Origin: Russula earlei | Taxonomy: Eukaryota; Basidiomycota; Agaricomycetes; Russulales; Russulaceae | Assembly: GCA_025769875.1 (NCBI GenBank) | Contig: JAGFNK010000103.1 | Coordinates: 1 to 64,000, forward strand | Direction: 5' to 3' | DNA: 64,000 nt | In this document: positions 20,165-30,537 of the stretch, piece by piece | Position numbering within the stretch: position 1 is the first letter of the stretch | How the letters are laid out: the number at the start of each line of letters is the position of its first letter | Notes under the pieces: model-generated | Database searches by the model: none | Told to the model about the DNA's origin: nothing | Seen by the model: the letters and a program-made list of their open reading frames with translations, nothing else | Made by a program: the position numbers and the translations under genes

Positions 20165-20509
20165 ATTGAACAGCATGCAGACTCACCCACCCAGGTATAG
20201 TGGTCAACCAAGTCCTTTGACATTTGCAAAAGAGATGTAGCCATCAATGGTATGTAGCCTGGCAGAGGCACCCCATGCATCAAAAGCCAGTGGTGTTGGA
20301 GGTGGCATTACTTGTTGTCTCTGCCAGTGGGATTGTGGCTGTGACTGTTGGGTTTGATGAGGTGGATCAGTAATCGCACAGCTGTCATAGGTGCATATGG
20401 TTCTGAGTGCAATCCTGTGTAGTTGCCATGTGCAACAATGATTCTGGGAGGATACTGTAGGATGGCAGTGAAGGTGATGGTGAGGGCATCAAGGGTTGGT
20501 GGTTAGGAG

Positions 20510-21003
20510 TGTAAGGTGAGCCATATCACTGGCCTCGGAACCACGTGCGGACCGCGCGCGATGCGTGACGCTCGGCCTCCTCCCACACCTTGCCTCCTTC
20601 CTCGCATCGCATCGCCCAGTCCTCGCCACCGACCACGTGCACACGCCACGCCTCGGCACACGCAACGCGTTCGTCTCAGGCCTTTCACCATGGCCTCGAC
20701 CATCTTGACCAGTCTCAATTCTCTTTCATGCCTATCTCCCTTTCATGCCTTTCATCCTTAGTACTTCTCTCCTGTATATAAAACACCTAGCTACTCTGTA
20801 GTAGAAAGAGGAAGAGGAATACAGTCTTCTTGAGTTCCCCTTACCTTCAGTCAGAAACAACTGCGCGCGAGTGATCTTGCTCTCCTCTCCTCTCCTTCTC
20901 TTCTCCCTTCCTCCTCATTCCTCTTGCTCTTGGGTCAAGACAACCGTCTTTGGATCGCCGTCCAGCCCCACGAACTCTGCGCGCCCTGGTTTGGCTCGCT
21001 TCA
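20510..21003 (+). mobile_element. Solo LTR, family B
   Basis: Begins TGTAAGGTGAGCC and ends GGCTCGCTTCA, with ggag on both sides (20506-20509 and 21004-21007). A TATA box (gtatataaaac) is at about 20775, followed by the conserved ctagctactctgtagtag. It is CpG rich compared with the copies at 27754 and 48482. Confidence 0.75.
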
Positions 21004-21037
21004 GGAGTAGGAGAAGGAAGGGATGATGACTAGTGGA

Positions 21038-22895
21038 TAGTGTTCTTCTGGCCTGGCTTGGCCTGAAAGCCCCAGCTTTGGCCTGGCTTGAGGCAGCTTT
21101 GGCTTTCTCAAATCCCAAGCCAGGCCAAAGCCATCAAATCTGGCCAGCTTTGGCTTGGCTTGGCCTAGGCCACGGCTTTATGTGTAAAATATGCTTAGTC
21201 ATAGAATGAGATAGGGGAGCAATGTTGTGTCAAGGGAAGCTACTATGCTATTCAGACCAATTCATAGTCTCCTCATCTTCATCCTCAATCAGTAGCTCAT
21301 CCCAAGAAAACCCTTCAACATCTGACTCCTCAGCATTGTTCAAATCCCCTCTACCCACATCTGCTAAACCTTCATCGCGTTCCTCCAATTCCAATGTTGA
21401 TGATGGTGTGGGTTCTTGGAAGAGCAAGTCATGCCGGATTGCACATTTGATGCACTGGAGGGCCTCCACAATGTCGCCCTTGAGATGACTGTGGCATTTT
21501 GATATTGTGATCCCCCCCTGCAAGAATGCACACTCACTCAAGGCTGATGATGACATAATTTCAAGATAGTCCCACATGAGTGAACCCTATGCAGGATGAT
21601 AGTGTTGTGCATTGTACTATGAGATGTTGTTAGACACAGGTCATCAGAGTGTTCAGTTTGAAATACTCACACCCCACCACTGGACTGCCATCCAGCCTTC
21701 CAGCACTTGCTCAGGAACATCCATATAGGCTTGGTAGTCATGAAGCCATGGCCGTTGAGAATCATCTGGCACATCCACCCCTATATCAGCTGTGTGGTCT
21801 TCTTCATCATCATCAAGTTCTCAATGCAGAGCTTGCAGGCCCTTGCTCTTCGTTGATAGTACCAGTCATGTTGTTACGGGACCACTACACAACCATAGCC
21901 ACCATTCTTTGAACTAAATGTACTGAGCAAACAAAATGGAAGAGAGGGACATGGACATACCTTGGCAAGATTGCACAGGTGGCGTTGGATCATGGTTATA
22001 GTAGCCCTGGGACTGGCCCTGCAACAGAGAAAGATGTACCCAATTCCCATCACTAACTGTAGGACCCCATGGCAGATTCCCCAACACAGTGGCATTATCT
22101 ACAGGATACAGGTTAGGGGTGCTCATGATGCAGGGTTGCAGGCTCACTCTCCACACCATGACACAATGGCCTTTCTCCAGTGCATGGAATGTTCGGCAGC
22201 AGTGAAGCCACAAACGACTGATGGCCTGTATTAGAAATGCCCACTAAGCCATGTGACGGTGTTGTGGGGACTGTTAGTGAGATCAGAGAGTTCTGTGAAG
22301 GGATCTCTAGAACATCACAGTACTTGGCAACAGAACATTGCACACACAATGTAAGTGACTTATGCCCAAGTGATACTGGTGTCAAAGGGTCCAAATATCA
22401 CCTTCCATTGTATTCATAACTGACCAGATTTTATCATCTTTGGATCCTCTGGGCACAGCATCCAACAAAGAGCTTGAGAGAACACTGATCTTCTTGACAA
22501 GTTGTTTGACTGTTTTGGGAGTGGACATTTTGGATGCAGAAGGGGGAGGAGTGCAAGTTGATGCAAAGGTGAGCATTCAGCACATCATCATATAGGCCAC
22601 CAAGGCTTACATTGAACATGTACTTGAGCAAAAAAGAAGGATGAGAGGGAAGCGCAGATACAACAATGAAAAACAACAGGCAACAACGGTGTGTCCATGC
22701 AAAGTCAACAAATTAAAGTTTGATGATTACCCCAATTGACAGCCTGTTGGGGCTTGACGGCCCAGCTCTGGCTTTTCAAATCTTAGGCCAGGCCAAAGCC
22801 ATCAAGAAGCCGTCACTTTGGCCTGGCTCGGCCCAGCCTATTTCAGCCTGGCTTGGCCTGGCTCACGGCCTGAGGCCAGGCTGGGCAAAACACTA
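21038..22895 (-). mobile_element. hAT transposon, internally deleted
   Basis: Ends TAGTGTT...AACACTA with GGCCTGGC-rich subterminal repeats, flanked by an exact 8-bp duplication ctagtgga (21030-21037 and 22896-22903). It is 1,858 bp. Only the C-terminal transposase part is recognisable, on the minus strand. It is probably non-autonomous. Confidence 0.88.
21248..21577 (-). pseudogene. hAT transposase C-terminal (dimerisation) fragment
   Basis: The minus strand encodes QGGITISKCHSHLKGD followed by IVEALQCIKCAIRHDLLF, the typical hAT C-terminal dimerisation segment, with an acidic tail. The motif upstream of QGG (normally a serine/valine-rich ERxFS block) is altered. The catalytic DDE region is missing or unrecognisable in the rest of the element. 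Confidence 0.8.
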
Positions 22896-22903
22896 CTAGT
22901 GGA

Positions 22904-24309
22904 AGATAGGTCAGCATGCTGTATGATAGTATCCCAGAAATGGATAGAAGGGAGGTATCAAGGGATGATAGTAGGATAGAGTGACAGAAATGATGGCAGG
23001 GAGGGCATGCCCACACATATACATGGTGGAAGCTAATTGGATACTTACCTCAGTGGAACTCCATGTTGACTCACAGTCTGCCTGGTAATCACACTTTTGT
23101 CCAGTGGCTGTACTGCAAAGATAGCTCTCAAAGGGGTTTTGGGGCACTGCATTGCAGTATGAGGAATTGATGTGGCAAAGGGGTACAATAGGCAATTTCT
23201 CTATAAGACCAGACTCCATGATGGATAAGAGACTGCATGTTGGCAGAACTGGTAGAGGGGTGTTGGGAACAGTGGCATGGGTTGCTGTTGGTGGCTGTCA
23301 GTGCAGGCTGTTCATCTTTCCTGTAAATGCACATGTTTGGCAACATTTGGTCCAGTGACCCATCATACCCACCATACTGTATGGCACCATTTGTGGTCAA
23401 CCTTGCTAAGCCATTCCTCAAGTATTTAGAGGAATCCCTTGTTGAATATGGCTGTCCATGTGGGCTTGTTGCAATCATCCTTGTTGTGGTAAGTCCTGTG
23501 TTTATTCTGGCTCTCCCTCAGACTTAACAATCCAGTTGGAGTGTGCATTCCAAGCATTTGAAACCAGAGAATTTCAAGTCCCAGGGCCATTTAATTCTAA
23601 CCACAAGGCCCTCCTTACCAAATACCTCAAAAGCATGAACATGTTCAACAAATGGGATGACTTTTACATACCATGCAACTTTGATCAAAAACTGTGTGGT
23701 GAAAGTCTAGCTGCAGATATGTCACAAACCAACATTGGATGGAGGGCTCTTAACTTTAGCAGTAGCCCCATTAGAGCATAAATTGGTTGATAGCACTAAG
23801 GCTGGCTGATGTGACTTTCCAACTTTTGAGAACTTTACAGAACTTAGGCAGCTTTCTCAACTTTCTTGGCTACATAGTTGATATTTGGGTCATGACTTTC
23901 TAGAATTAGGGTCAGTCCAAGCAACCATTGACTTATCAACTTTTTTGACTCTATAAAGACTTTATAAAGCTGAAAAAGATTTATGTGTTTTTCCTGATGC
24001 ATTGCCCCCACTCTTCATCCACAGGTTCAAAATCACCAGCCTCCTTATTCCCAAAGCTATTTCCTGAGCTTGATGACTGCTACATATTTCCACTAGGTGT
24101 TGTTGTGCCATTGGAGATGCTATCTGCCAAGATCTGGATATAACAGGAGATATCAAACTCAGCTGCAAGATCAAAGTAATGATGCTCAAATACAGACAAG
24201 TCCAGAAGACTGTCATCCAGCCACTTTAGGGGATCTGCTTCTGGGTCAACATGTGCAGGGATCTCACTCTCATCACAACAATCATCATCATTCTGATCTC
24301 CATCCACAG
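22904..24309. other. Repeat-block DNA with unidentified coding relics
   Basis: A plus-strand stretch at about 23385-23780 (PCGLVAIILV, then ECAFQAFETREFQVPGPF after a possible gtaagt...cag intron) and a minus-strand acidic frame at about 24080-24352 look like pieces of real proteins. I do not recognise them. An uncertain resemblance of the first to DUF6532-type fungal proteins was noted. Confidence 0.3.
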
Positions 24310-24891
24310 TGTTAAGGCTCCAAAGGGCCTTAAATAAGATCAATGGTTGCATCTATAAATGTGTCCTACCAATGCAGATATGCTTGAGTCAAGCAAGGAA
24401 TACTCATGGAGGGGAAGGAGTGCTAGATCCTTCTGGAGTATGTCAACAAGATGAGAGGGGCTCTGCAGATGGGGTAGAAGTTAACTGTTTGGGATTGGCA
24501 AACTAAGTTGAGCTTAAGGCTCAACTGCTATGAACTGGGGGCTTTATATAGCCCTCAGGGATGAGGTTCTATCACATTGCTTCTGTTCCAGATGTTCCTG
24601 TACTGCTATATATGTCATTTCCTGATTAGGAAAGTACTTATGACACCAAGATTGCTAATATGGAAGCACTTGATGCTTCCAGCACCAAGATCATTTTACA
24701 GTAGAAGCAACTATTGCTTCTATGAGCTGACTTTGCTTCTTTAACACATCTTCAGAAAGATACAATCAATGCATTCTGAATGCAATATCAAAGAACATAA
24801 ATGGTCAAGATCTGATGCATGCATGATGCAAATGATGCAATCCATAGTTCAGGTGTCCAGCATCTTCCAGACCCCAAACCACTTGGTAACA
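24310..24891 (+). mobile_element. Solo LTR, family C, copy 1
   Basis: Starts TGTTAAGGCTCC, ends CTTGGTAACA, and is homologous along its length to 42458-43095. A TATA box (tttatatagcc) is near 24540. The flanking pentamers (cacag / ccaat) do not match, so it may be a recombined or older insertion. Confidence 0.8.
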
Positions 24892-24982
24892 CCAATGTAC
24901 AAAGCACAAGGATGCAAGAGTATGTGAAAGGACGCACATGCAAATGTATTTGGTGTCCTGGTACACCATGTGTCAAATGATA

Positions 24983-25985
24983 TGTCCACTACCAACTTGT
25001 CTTGAACATGCTCAGACAGCTGCTGAGTACATTCAAAACAACTTGGGAACTATGCCAGGTCATTCAGGATGCTATCATTGGTGAGGATTGGCATTACATT
25101 TAAGTTCATTGTTTGACAATTGGAACAGCTCATATGGAAGCATATGACAAAGCAAAAATTTTACATCAGGATGTGAGCACAGGAAACATTCTGATCACCC
25201 CAGATGGATCAGGCTTATTGATTAATTGGGACTTATCCAAGAAGGTGGATGTGAATTTGCCAAGGCAACAATCCAGAACTGTATGATCTGTTTATCCCCT
25301 ATGTGTGGCAAATTGAATTACTTTGTGTTCAGGGTACCTGGCAGTTCATATCAACAGCACTTTTACTACACCCTGCCACTCAATCCCATGGACTTTCAGA
25401 TGACCTCAAGTCATTCTTCTGGGTCGTTCTTTATATGGTCATGAAATACCAACATCCTAAGTTCAAGGTACATTTCACAACATATGCAAGATGTATTTGA
25501 TGGATACAGATACATGGGTCATAATTGCATTGCCCAGGGCAGTAAAGGAAAGCTATTGTTCCTAGATGCAAGAGTGTTGACACAACTTTTATCAAGAAGA
25601 AAATCAAGTCATTACCATGCAGCAAGATTATTGAAGAGTTGTGCACCATTTTTCAACACTTTTATCTTGGTTTTAATGTAGATTTGGAGCCATGCAAACC
25701 TCGATAGGAGAAGGAGCCTGATAAGAAGACCATGGACACTCATGAGAAATTTAGTTCTTCCAAATGGGTCTTGGAACTCATAGAATGGAAACTGAAATCT
25801 GACAATTGGCCCAAAGATGATGGCAGCCAATACAAGAGCATCCTTAGTCATGATCCAATGAGGAGCAGCCACAAGTGCAAGGCTCAAGATAGCAATGCAG
25901 CAAAGGAACCTGAAACATCGAACAAAATGCATAAAGGACTATTTCCACCTTCTGGACCTTCATCTTCCAGGTGTATTGTTTCGGC
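24983..25985 (+). pseudogene. FunK1 fungal protein kinase, C-terminal part
   Basis: FunK1 kinases are a basidiomycete-expanded eukaryotic-kinase-like family. Visible blocks are YQLVLNMLRQLLSTF, AYDKAKILHQDVSTGNILIT (catalytic loop), LINWDLSKKVDV, GTWQFISTALLLHP, SDDLKSFFWVVLYMV and a C-terminal DLEPCKP region. Two introns are exact: 25081-25128 and 25281-25332. The usual HRD is HQD, and the metal-binding Asp of the DWDLS motif (DFG equivalent) is Asn at 25224. With the N-terminal lobe missing, it is probably inactive. It lies directly after a family C LTR. Confidence 0.75.
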
Positions 25986-26852
25986 TTGCTCACAAGGCTG
26001 TCCAGAGTAAGTTTTCAGTACATTGTCACACAGTGTCCTGCATACTTTTCTCTGTTGTAGCTAGCTCAACTCAGGGGGTATATTAGATGATTGTATTCTG
26101 TCTTCTAAGGCTTGCATTTGGCTAAGTATCTAGGCTGAGACTTTCTTGTTGTAGTTTGGATTCATATGAACTGGTTGCACATCCAATTCCTTTTGATTTT
26201 CTGTGACAAGGGCATCAGACATCCACAGCCAGTCACCTTCAACACAGACTTGGTTCTTAGTGAGAAGATACAAACAAGATTTAATTATAAGCATGAAAAA
26301 TGACGGCTGACTACATTATTTGGCTCAAGTAAAATTGTAATAAAATGTAAAGCCCAGATCTTCACATTGAGTTTAATCTGTGTGGTCAGTCTCTGTCATT
26401 GGGGCAATTGATCCCCATTGGGTGCAATTGATCCTCATCAGCTGATTATTGCCATGTAATGAGTAGACCTTTCTTATTTAAAATTTGGTGTCATATTTGT
26501 GGACGCACTTTATGTCCAATATAAATCCATGTATTAACATATGCCATTGTGTTTAGTGTATCCAAGTCTGCTAAGGCTAAATTGATCAGGTGAATAAAGT
26601 GTATATAATCCCACTGGTGATTCAGGGCAACTCATGTTGCATCTTAGGTTACATAACTTGGGAACTGAGTTGCCCTCTCTTAAGCATTTGACTAATTTGG
26701 GTGGACATATTTACAATAATGCAATGCATGAGGAGAGGGCAACAAATCAATCAATTGTTTTAAAATAATTTGTAATCTGAGCTAAGTCAATTCAGTGGTC
26801 AATATATTTCACCTTTATTGACCACTGAGTTGAGTTTTAGTGTGGACTGGAC
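25986..26852. other. AT-rich spacer with MITE remnants
   Basis: Segments near 26455-26560 and 26790-26870 resemble one arm and the right flank of the 7101-7411 palindrome (atgagtagac, ttattgaccactgagttga). No gene recognised. Confidence 0.4.
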
Positions 26853-27435
26853 TTATCCATTCCTGTCTGTCACGTATCCCAAAAGATAAGACCACATCCT
26901 TCGAGGAAGAGGAGGAGGAGGAGGAGGAGGAGGAGGAGGAGGAGGAGGAGGAGAAGGAGGAGGAGAAGGAGGAGGAGGATCCATCGACCGCCCCAGGTTG
27001 TTAGATAACGCATGGTTCCACCCTACACCCTCTTGCGGCGTCAGCCCCTCCAAATTTTCCCTTGTCCATCTCGGCCGTCTTTTCGACTCCTCCCTCGCGT
27101 CGTCCACCTGCGCCTGGTCCGTCAAGTCCACCGACGCCTGTTCCTTTCCCTTTTTATTCTGTCTCCTCTTCCCCCCTGCCCGTGTCCCGTCCTCCTGCCC
27201 CCGGATTCTGAGCAGATTTTCCGCTGTCGATTTCGGCTGCTCTCCTACTACCGTACTCGAGCCCGATAATGACGAGGGCGCCCCCTTGGGTTTGGGATTC
27301 TTATCTCTGCAATGTAAAGTCCACTTCAGGGGATAAAGAGAACGTGAAGAGGTGGGCGTACTCCACAGGAAGCGCGAACGATGGAGCGAAGCCGACCGCG
27401 ATGCAGAATATGGCAAAGAGGGAGGAAGTTAGCAT
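26853..27435 (-). CDS. Small secreted proline-rich protein
   Basis: Start ATG is at 27435-27433. Exon 1 encodes a clear signal peptide (MLTSSLFAIFCIAVGFAPSF, cut after Ala), and a 55-bp GT-AG intron at 27307-27361 joins it in frame to KNPKPKGAPSS. The mature protein of about 155 residues is basic and hydrophilic, then has a run of prolines with two interposed serines encoded by a (GGA)n tract, and ends LGYVTDRNG before the stop at 26853. No cysteines are seen in the mature part and no known domain. A TATA box lies about 180 bp upstream. It sits alone between repeat blocks, as effector-like genes often do. The function is unknown. Confidence 0.6.
26904..26980. repeat. (GGA)n tract coding for polyproline on the minus strand
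   Basis: About 25 gga/aga units. Read on the minus strand they give the proline run of the secreted protein, so repeat-length changes would alter that run without breaking the frame. Confidence 0.9.
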
Positions 27436-27610
27436 TGTTACTTTGTTGCTTTATGCCGGAGATATGTATTTTTGAAAAACGAAAGTTGTCGGAGTTGTCC
27501 AGGTATGAACAAGAGCACCCGCGGGTGTAGAAAGATGATTGTCGGTAACCAGTACCTGTTAGTAGGAAGTGAATGAGAGGACAGTTGGATAGGATTGTGA
27601 CTGTGGGTGC

Positions 27611-27619
27611 TTTATACTG
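27611..27619 (-). promoter_or_regulatory. Candidate TATA box of the secreted protein gene
   Basis: The minus strand reads cagtataaag about 180 bp before the start codon, just inside the MITE boundary at about 27634. Confidence 0.4.
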
Positions 27620-27633
27620 TGGCGGGACCATCT

Positions 27634-28152
27634 CCCCCCCTCTGTCTGCAAAGTTTTCAGATCAGGATCAGGCTATACATATGTTGCACATCATGATTCA
27701 GTGTTGATGCATTGATGTTGGATGCAGCACAACTGAATCATGATGTGTGACAGCATAAGGTATGTGATCCTGATCCGGCTGAGCACGAAATCACGTGCGC
27801 TGAAGTGACACCCGCGACGCATCCATCGTATTCGAGTTATTCCTTATGCACTCTCTCTTTCATTCATTATAGCTTGATCTCACCCAGTCTAGATTCCTCT
27901 TTCATGATGCCTCATGCCTCTCAGTATATAAACTTCTCAGCTACTCTTATGAGAATAGACTTTCTTTCTGTTTCTCACACTTGCCTGCAAAACCGAGAAG
28001 CCAAATGACCATGCACAAAGTGCTTACACTGTGTCCCTTCCAGTTCATACCCGCCCTTGGATCATAGCTACACAAACTCAATGTGCCCATGGTGGTGTGC
28101 TACAGACAGACATGTAGCCTGATCCTGATCTGAACTTTGCAGACAGAGGGGA
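27634..28152. mobile_element. Palindromic MITE split by a family B solo LTR
   Basis: The ends are inverted copies (cccctctgtctgcaaagtt / aactttgcagacagagggg), and an inner pair catcatgattcag / ctgaatcatgatg makes the element a folded structure of about 160 bp once the LTR at 27754-28104 is removed. No transposase. No clear target duplication for the MITE itself. Confidence 0.7.
27754..28104 (+). mobile_element. Solo LTR, family B, short variant
   Basis: 351 bp, ending GGTGTGCTACA, flanked by exact gacag on both sides (27749-27753 and 28105-28109). A TATA box (gtatataaact) is near 27925. It is homologous to 48482-48813. Its first bases are CATAAGG where the others have TGTAAGG. Confidence 0.82.
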
Positions 28153-30537
28153 TGATTGAGGCTAGCGACTTCTCTTGAATGCAAGTAGTTCCCAGTTGCC
28201 TTCTCCTAGACTGCCTCAAGTCCATTTGCTTGCTTGCGGCCTCTGGGCCCTCATCCAGTCTCACAAATTCCAGTGTACCAATCTGGCATACTACATCCTC
28301 CTTTCCTTTCACTGTGTTCTCTCAATTCCCTTCCTTCTTGCCCCTTGTCAATCGCCTCCATTCCTTGCCATCATCATACTGCTATGCATGGTGCACTCAC
28401 CTCTGTCACAGTCATCATCTCTTGTTAGATGTGAGGGCCACCTCACATCATCCTTTGCTTAATTGGGTCCAGTGATGAGTGTATGTGACAGCCCTAAACT
28501 CGGTCTCTTCTTCAATCCAGCCTTCTCTTTTTTTCTCCCCACCAGAAAACATCACCAAACATTTGATAGATATTGATACATTAGAGGATGATCATTGATC
28601 ATCTCTCATGAGGTCTCATGCCATGAAGGGTGGCAGAACTCGGGACATCATCCGGTCCCCAGTGGGTCGGTCATGGGAGCATCATCAGATCCTGGTCTGG
28701 TAGTACCGTCCCCCGTTTTGGCCCGCCCACCTTGCGATGGACGCTCGCTCCAAAGAAGCCCCCGCCTCGCCCTGCCCTCCCCGCACCGTGTCGACTATGG
28801 CGAACGACCGTCTCTCTCAGGACAGATCTCGGTCTCCGGCGTAAAAAAAAAAAAGAAAAAGAAAAAAGAAAGTACCAGTACAACACAATCCGAAAAAAAA
28901 AGAAAGCCCGAGAGTTCCCACCAACAGAAAAAAAAACTCATGAGGCCCGTGGCTCTGCCCGTCTCCGTCTCCCGTCTGCAGGACGTCCGATGTAGAAGTC
29001 AAAGCCGCTGGTGCCTTGTTCGGCTGATGCTCCCCCCCCCCCGTTTTATTTCTAAGGCTTTTCTTTCTATGTGGAGAGAGCAGAGCGGAAAGAGGTTTGG
29101 GCTCACAGCACGAACGATCGGAGCGCTTTGACAGTTACCCAACCCCCCCCAAGTCAACCGCGATCATCAGGACCCGGACGGATCTTGGGGCCGCTCCATT
29201 TATCGAGTCGAGTGGGGGATGAGGTAAAGCACCCTCCGGGGGTTGAATGGAACCCTCATGGATGCATGAGGAAGGGGGGGGGGGGGGGGTATGCATTCCA
29301 TGCATGCATCATAATCATCGATATCGCCGGTCGCCGGTCACGCGCAGACCCGGTCTACGGCGGACGGCCTCCGTCACGGGAAATAATTATCTGATGATCG
29401 AATGATTGACGACGCAGGGAAGGCCCTGCTGTGCGGTGCAAATTAAGACGGAGCTAAGGGGGGGAGGGGAGGGGGAGGGGGAGGGGGAGGGGAAGCTTCA
29501 CTGCAGTACAGCAGCCGCTGACGCTGTAGGGAAAAACCCGCCACCACAAAACGCCCCCGAAAATTTATCGCCAGGTCCGAATTTGGTAGCGAGTGCTGAC
29601 AGCCCTGACAGAGGTCGACGGCGGAAATGCGCACGCATCACCGTCGCGAGTCGGAAGCTTTCATGTAAGTAAGTTTTCATACACATCAGACTGGCGGTCG
29701 GCTCAATGTGCGCCTCGGCCGTGAGATTGCGTTTGTTTCCCTTCCCCAAAACCGAGGAAGAAAAAGAAGAAAAAGGCGTGGTCTAAGAATCTGTACATTC
29801 CAAGAGCTAACTAGAGAGCTATGACACATGGGAGGGGAGCAATTGACGGGGTTAAGAAAGCAAAACAAAACACCGGGAGAAAAAAATAAAGGCTCGCATT
29901 GTTAGGTGGCGAGCGCAAAATTCTTTGGAGGAAATTGAAGGATGGAAACCCGGAATTGGGGGGGGACTAGGACGGGGACTGTAATTGAGCTTGGGATTGG
30001 CATCGGAATTGGATTCAGAATTGGAGCGGGGTAAAAGCAGGGGTCCAAAGCAAGTGATATACAGCAAAAAAAAATGTGATGGCGATCCATGACTCGTCAA
30101 AAATTTGAGGGTGGGGGGAATCGTAAGCAGATTGTGTGTGTGCAAAGGTATCAGCCTTTTCACTAAGGGACTGTTGTGAGAGATACGTTCGTTGAAAAAA
30201 AAAAAAATCACAAAGTGTCTTGAAAGAGAGAGAGAGAGCGAGAGAGTTTCTATTTCTTTCAACTGCCCGTCAACACACGGTTCCAAGATGCTTGCTCTAA
30301 GCTCGGCCGCGCCACAAAGCGAATTGGGCAAGGCGGATGATGACAGCGTAGAGCGGAAGGATAGGTATGCACGACGCGAAGCAGAGCAGCCGGCGCAACG
30401 ACAGCCTGAGCGTTATGAACGCGGATCAACGCCCGTGCGTTTGACGATTCCGGCTCTGGATCTGGCTCCGTGGACGGCGACGTCTCCACTGGTTCCAGCT
30501 CCAACTCACCCATCGGCTCCGGCGGGTCCACATGCAG
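28153..30537. other. Low-complexity spacer before the BCS1-like gene
   Basis: It holds A-rich tracts (28843-28940), C and G runs (29031-29042, 29274-29289), a G-quadruplex-prone tract and a GA repeat (30225-30245). A minus-strand frame at about 28165-28300 (GTLEFVRLDEGPEAASKQMD) looks protein-like, but I could not identify it. The right part is presumably 3' UTR of the minus-strand BCS1-like gene. Confidence 0.4.
29458..29492 (+). repeat. G-quadruplex-prone tract
   Basis: Six consecutive runs of four or five G separated by single A residues. This satisfies the G3+N1-7 pattern several times over. Confidence 0.85.

Larger units (their letters stand above)
19451..20509. other. Low-complexity repeat-block DNA
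   Basis: G/T-rich strand with long tgt/gtt-rich passages that yield hydrophobic frames of no value. It contains the (GTT)n tract and a small hairpin listed separately. No gene recognised. Confidence 0.5.

Noticed and set aside
28595..29131. A 178-codon plus-strand frame with lysine runs
   Set aside because: The lysines come from A-rich low-complexity DNA; no domain, no intron pattern and no conserved-looking segment.
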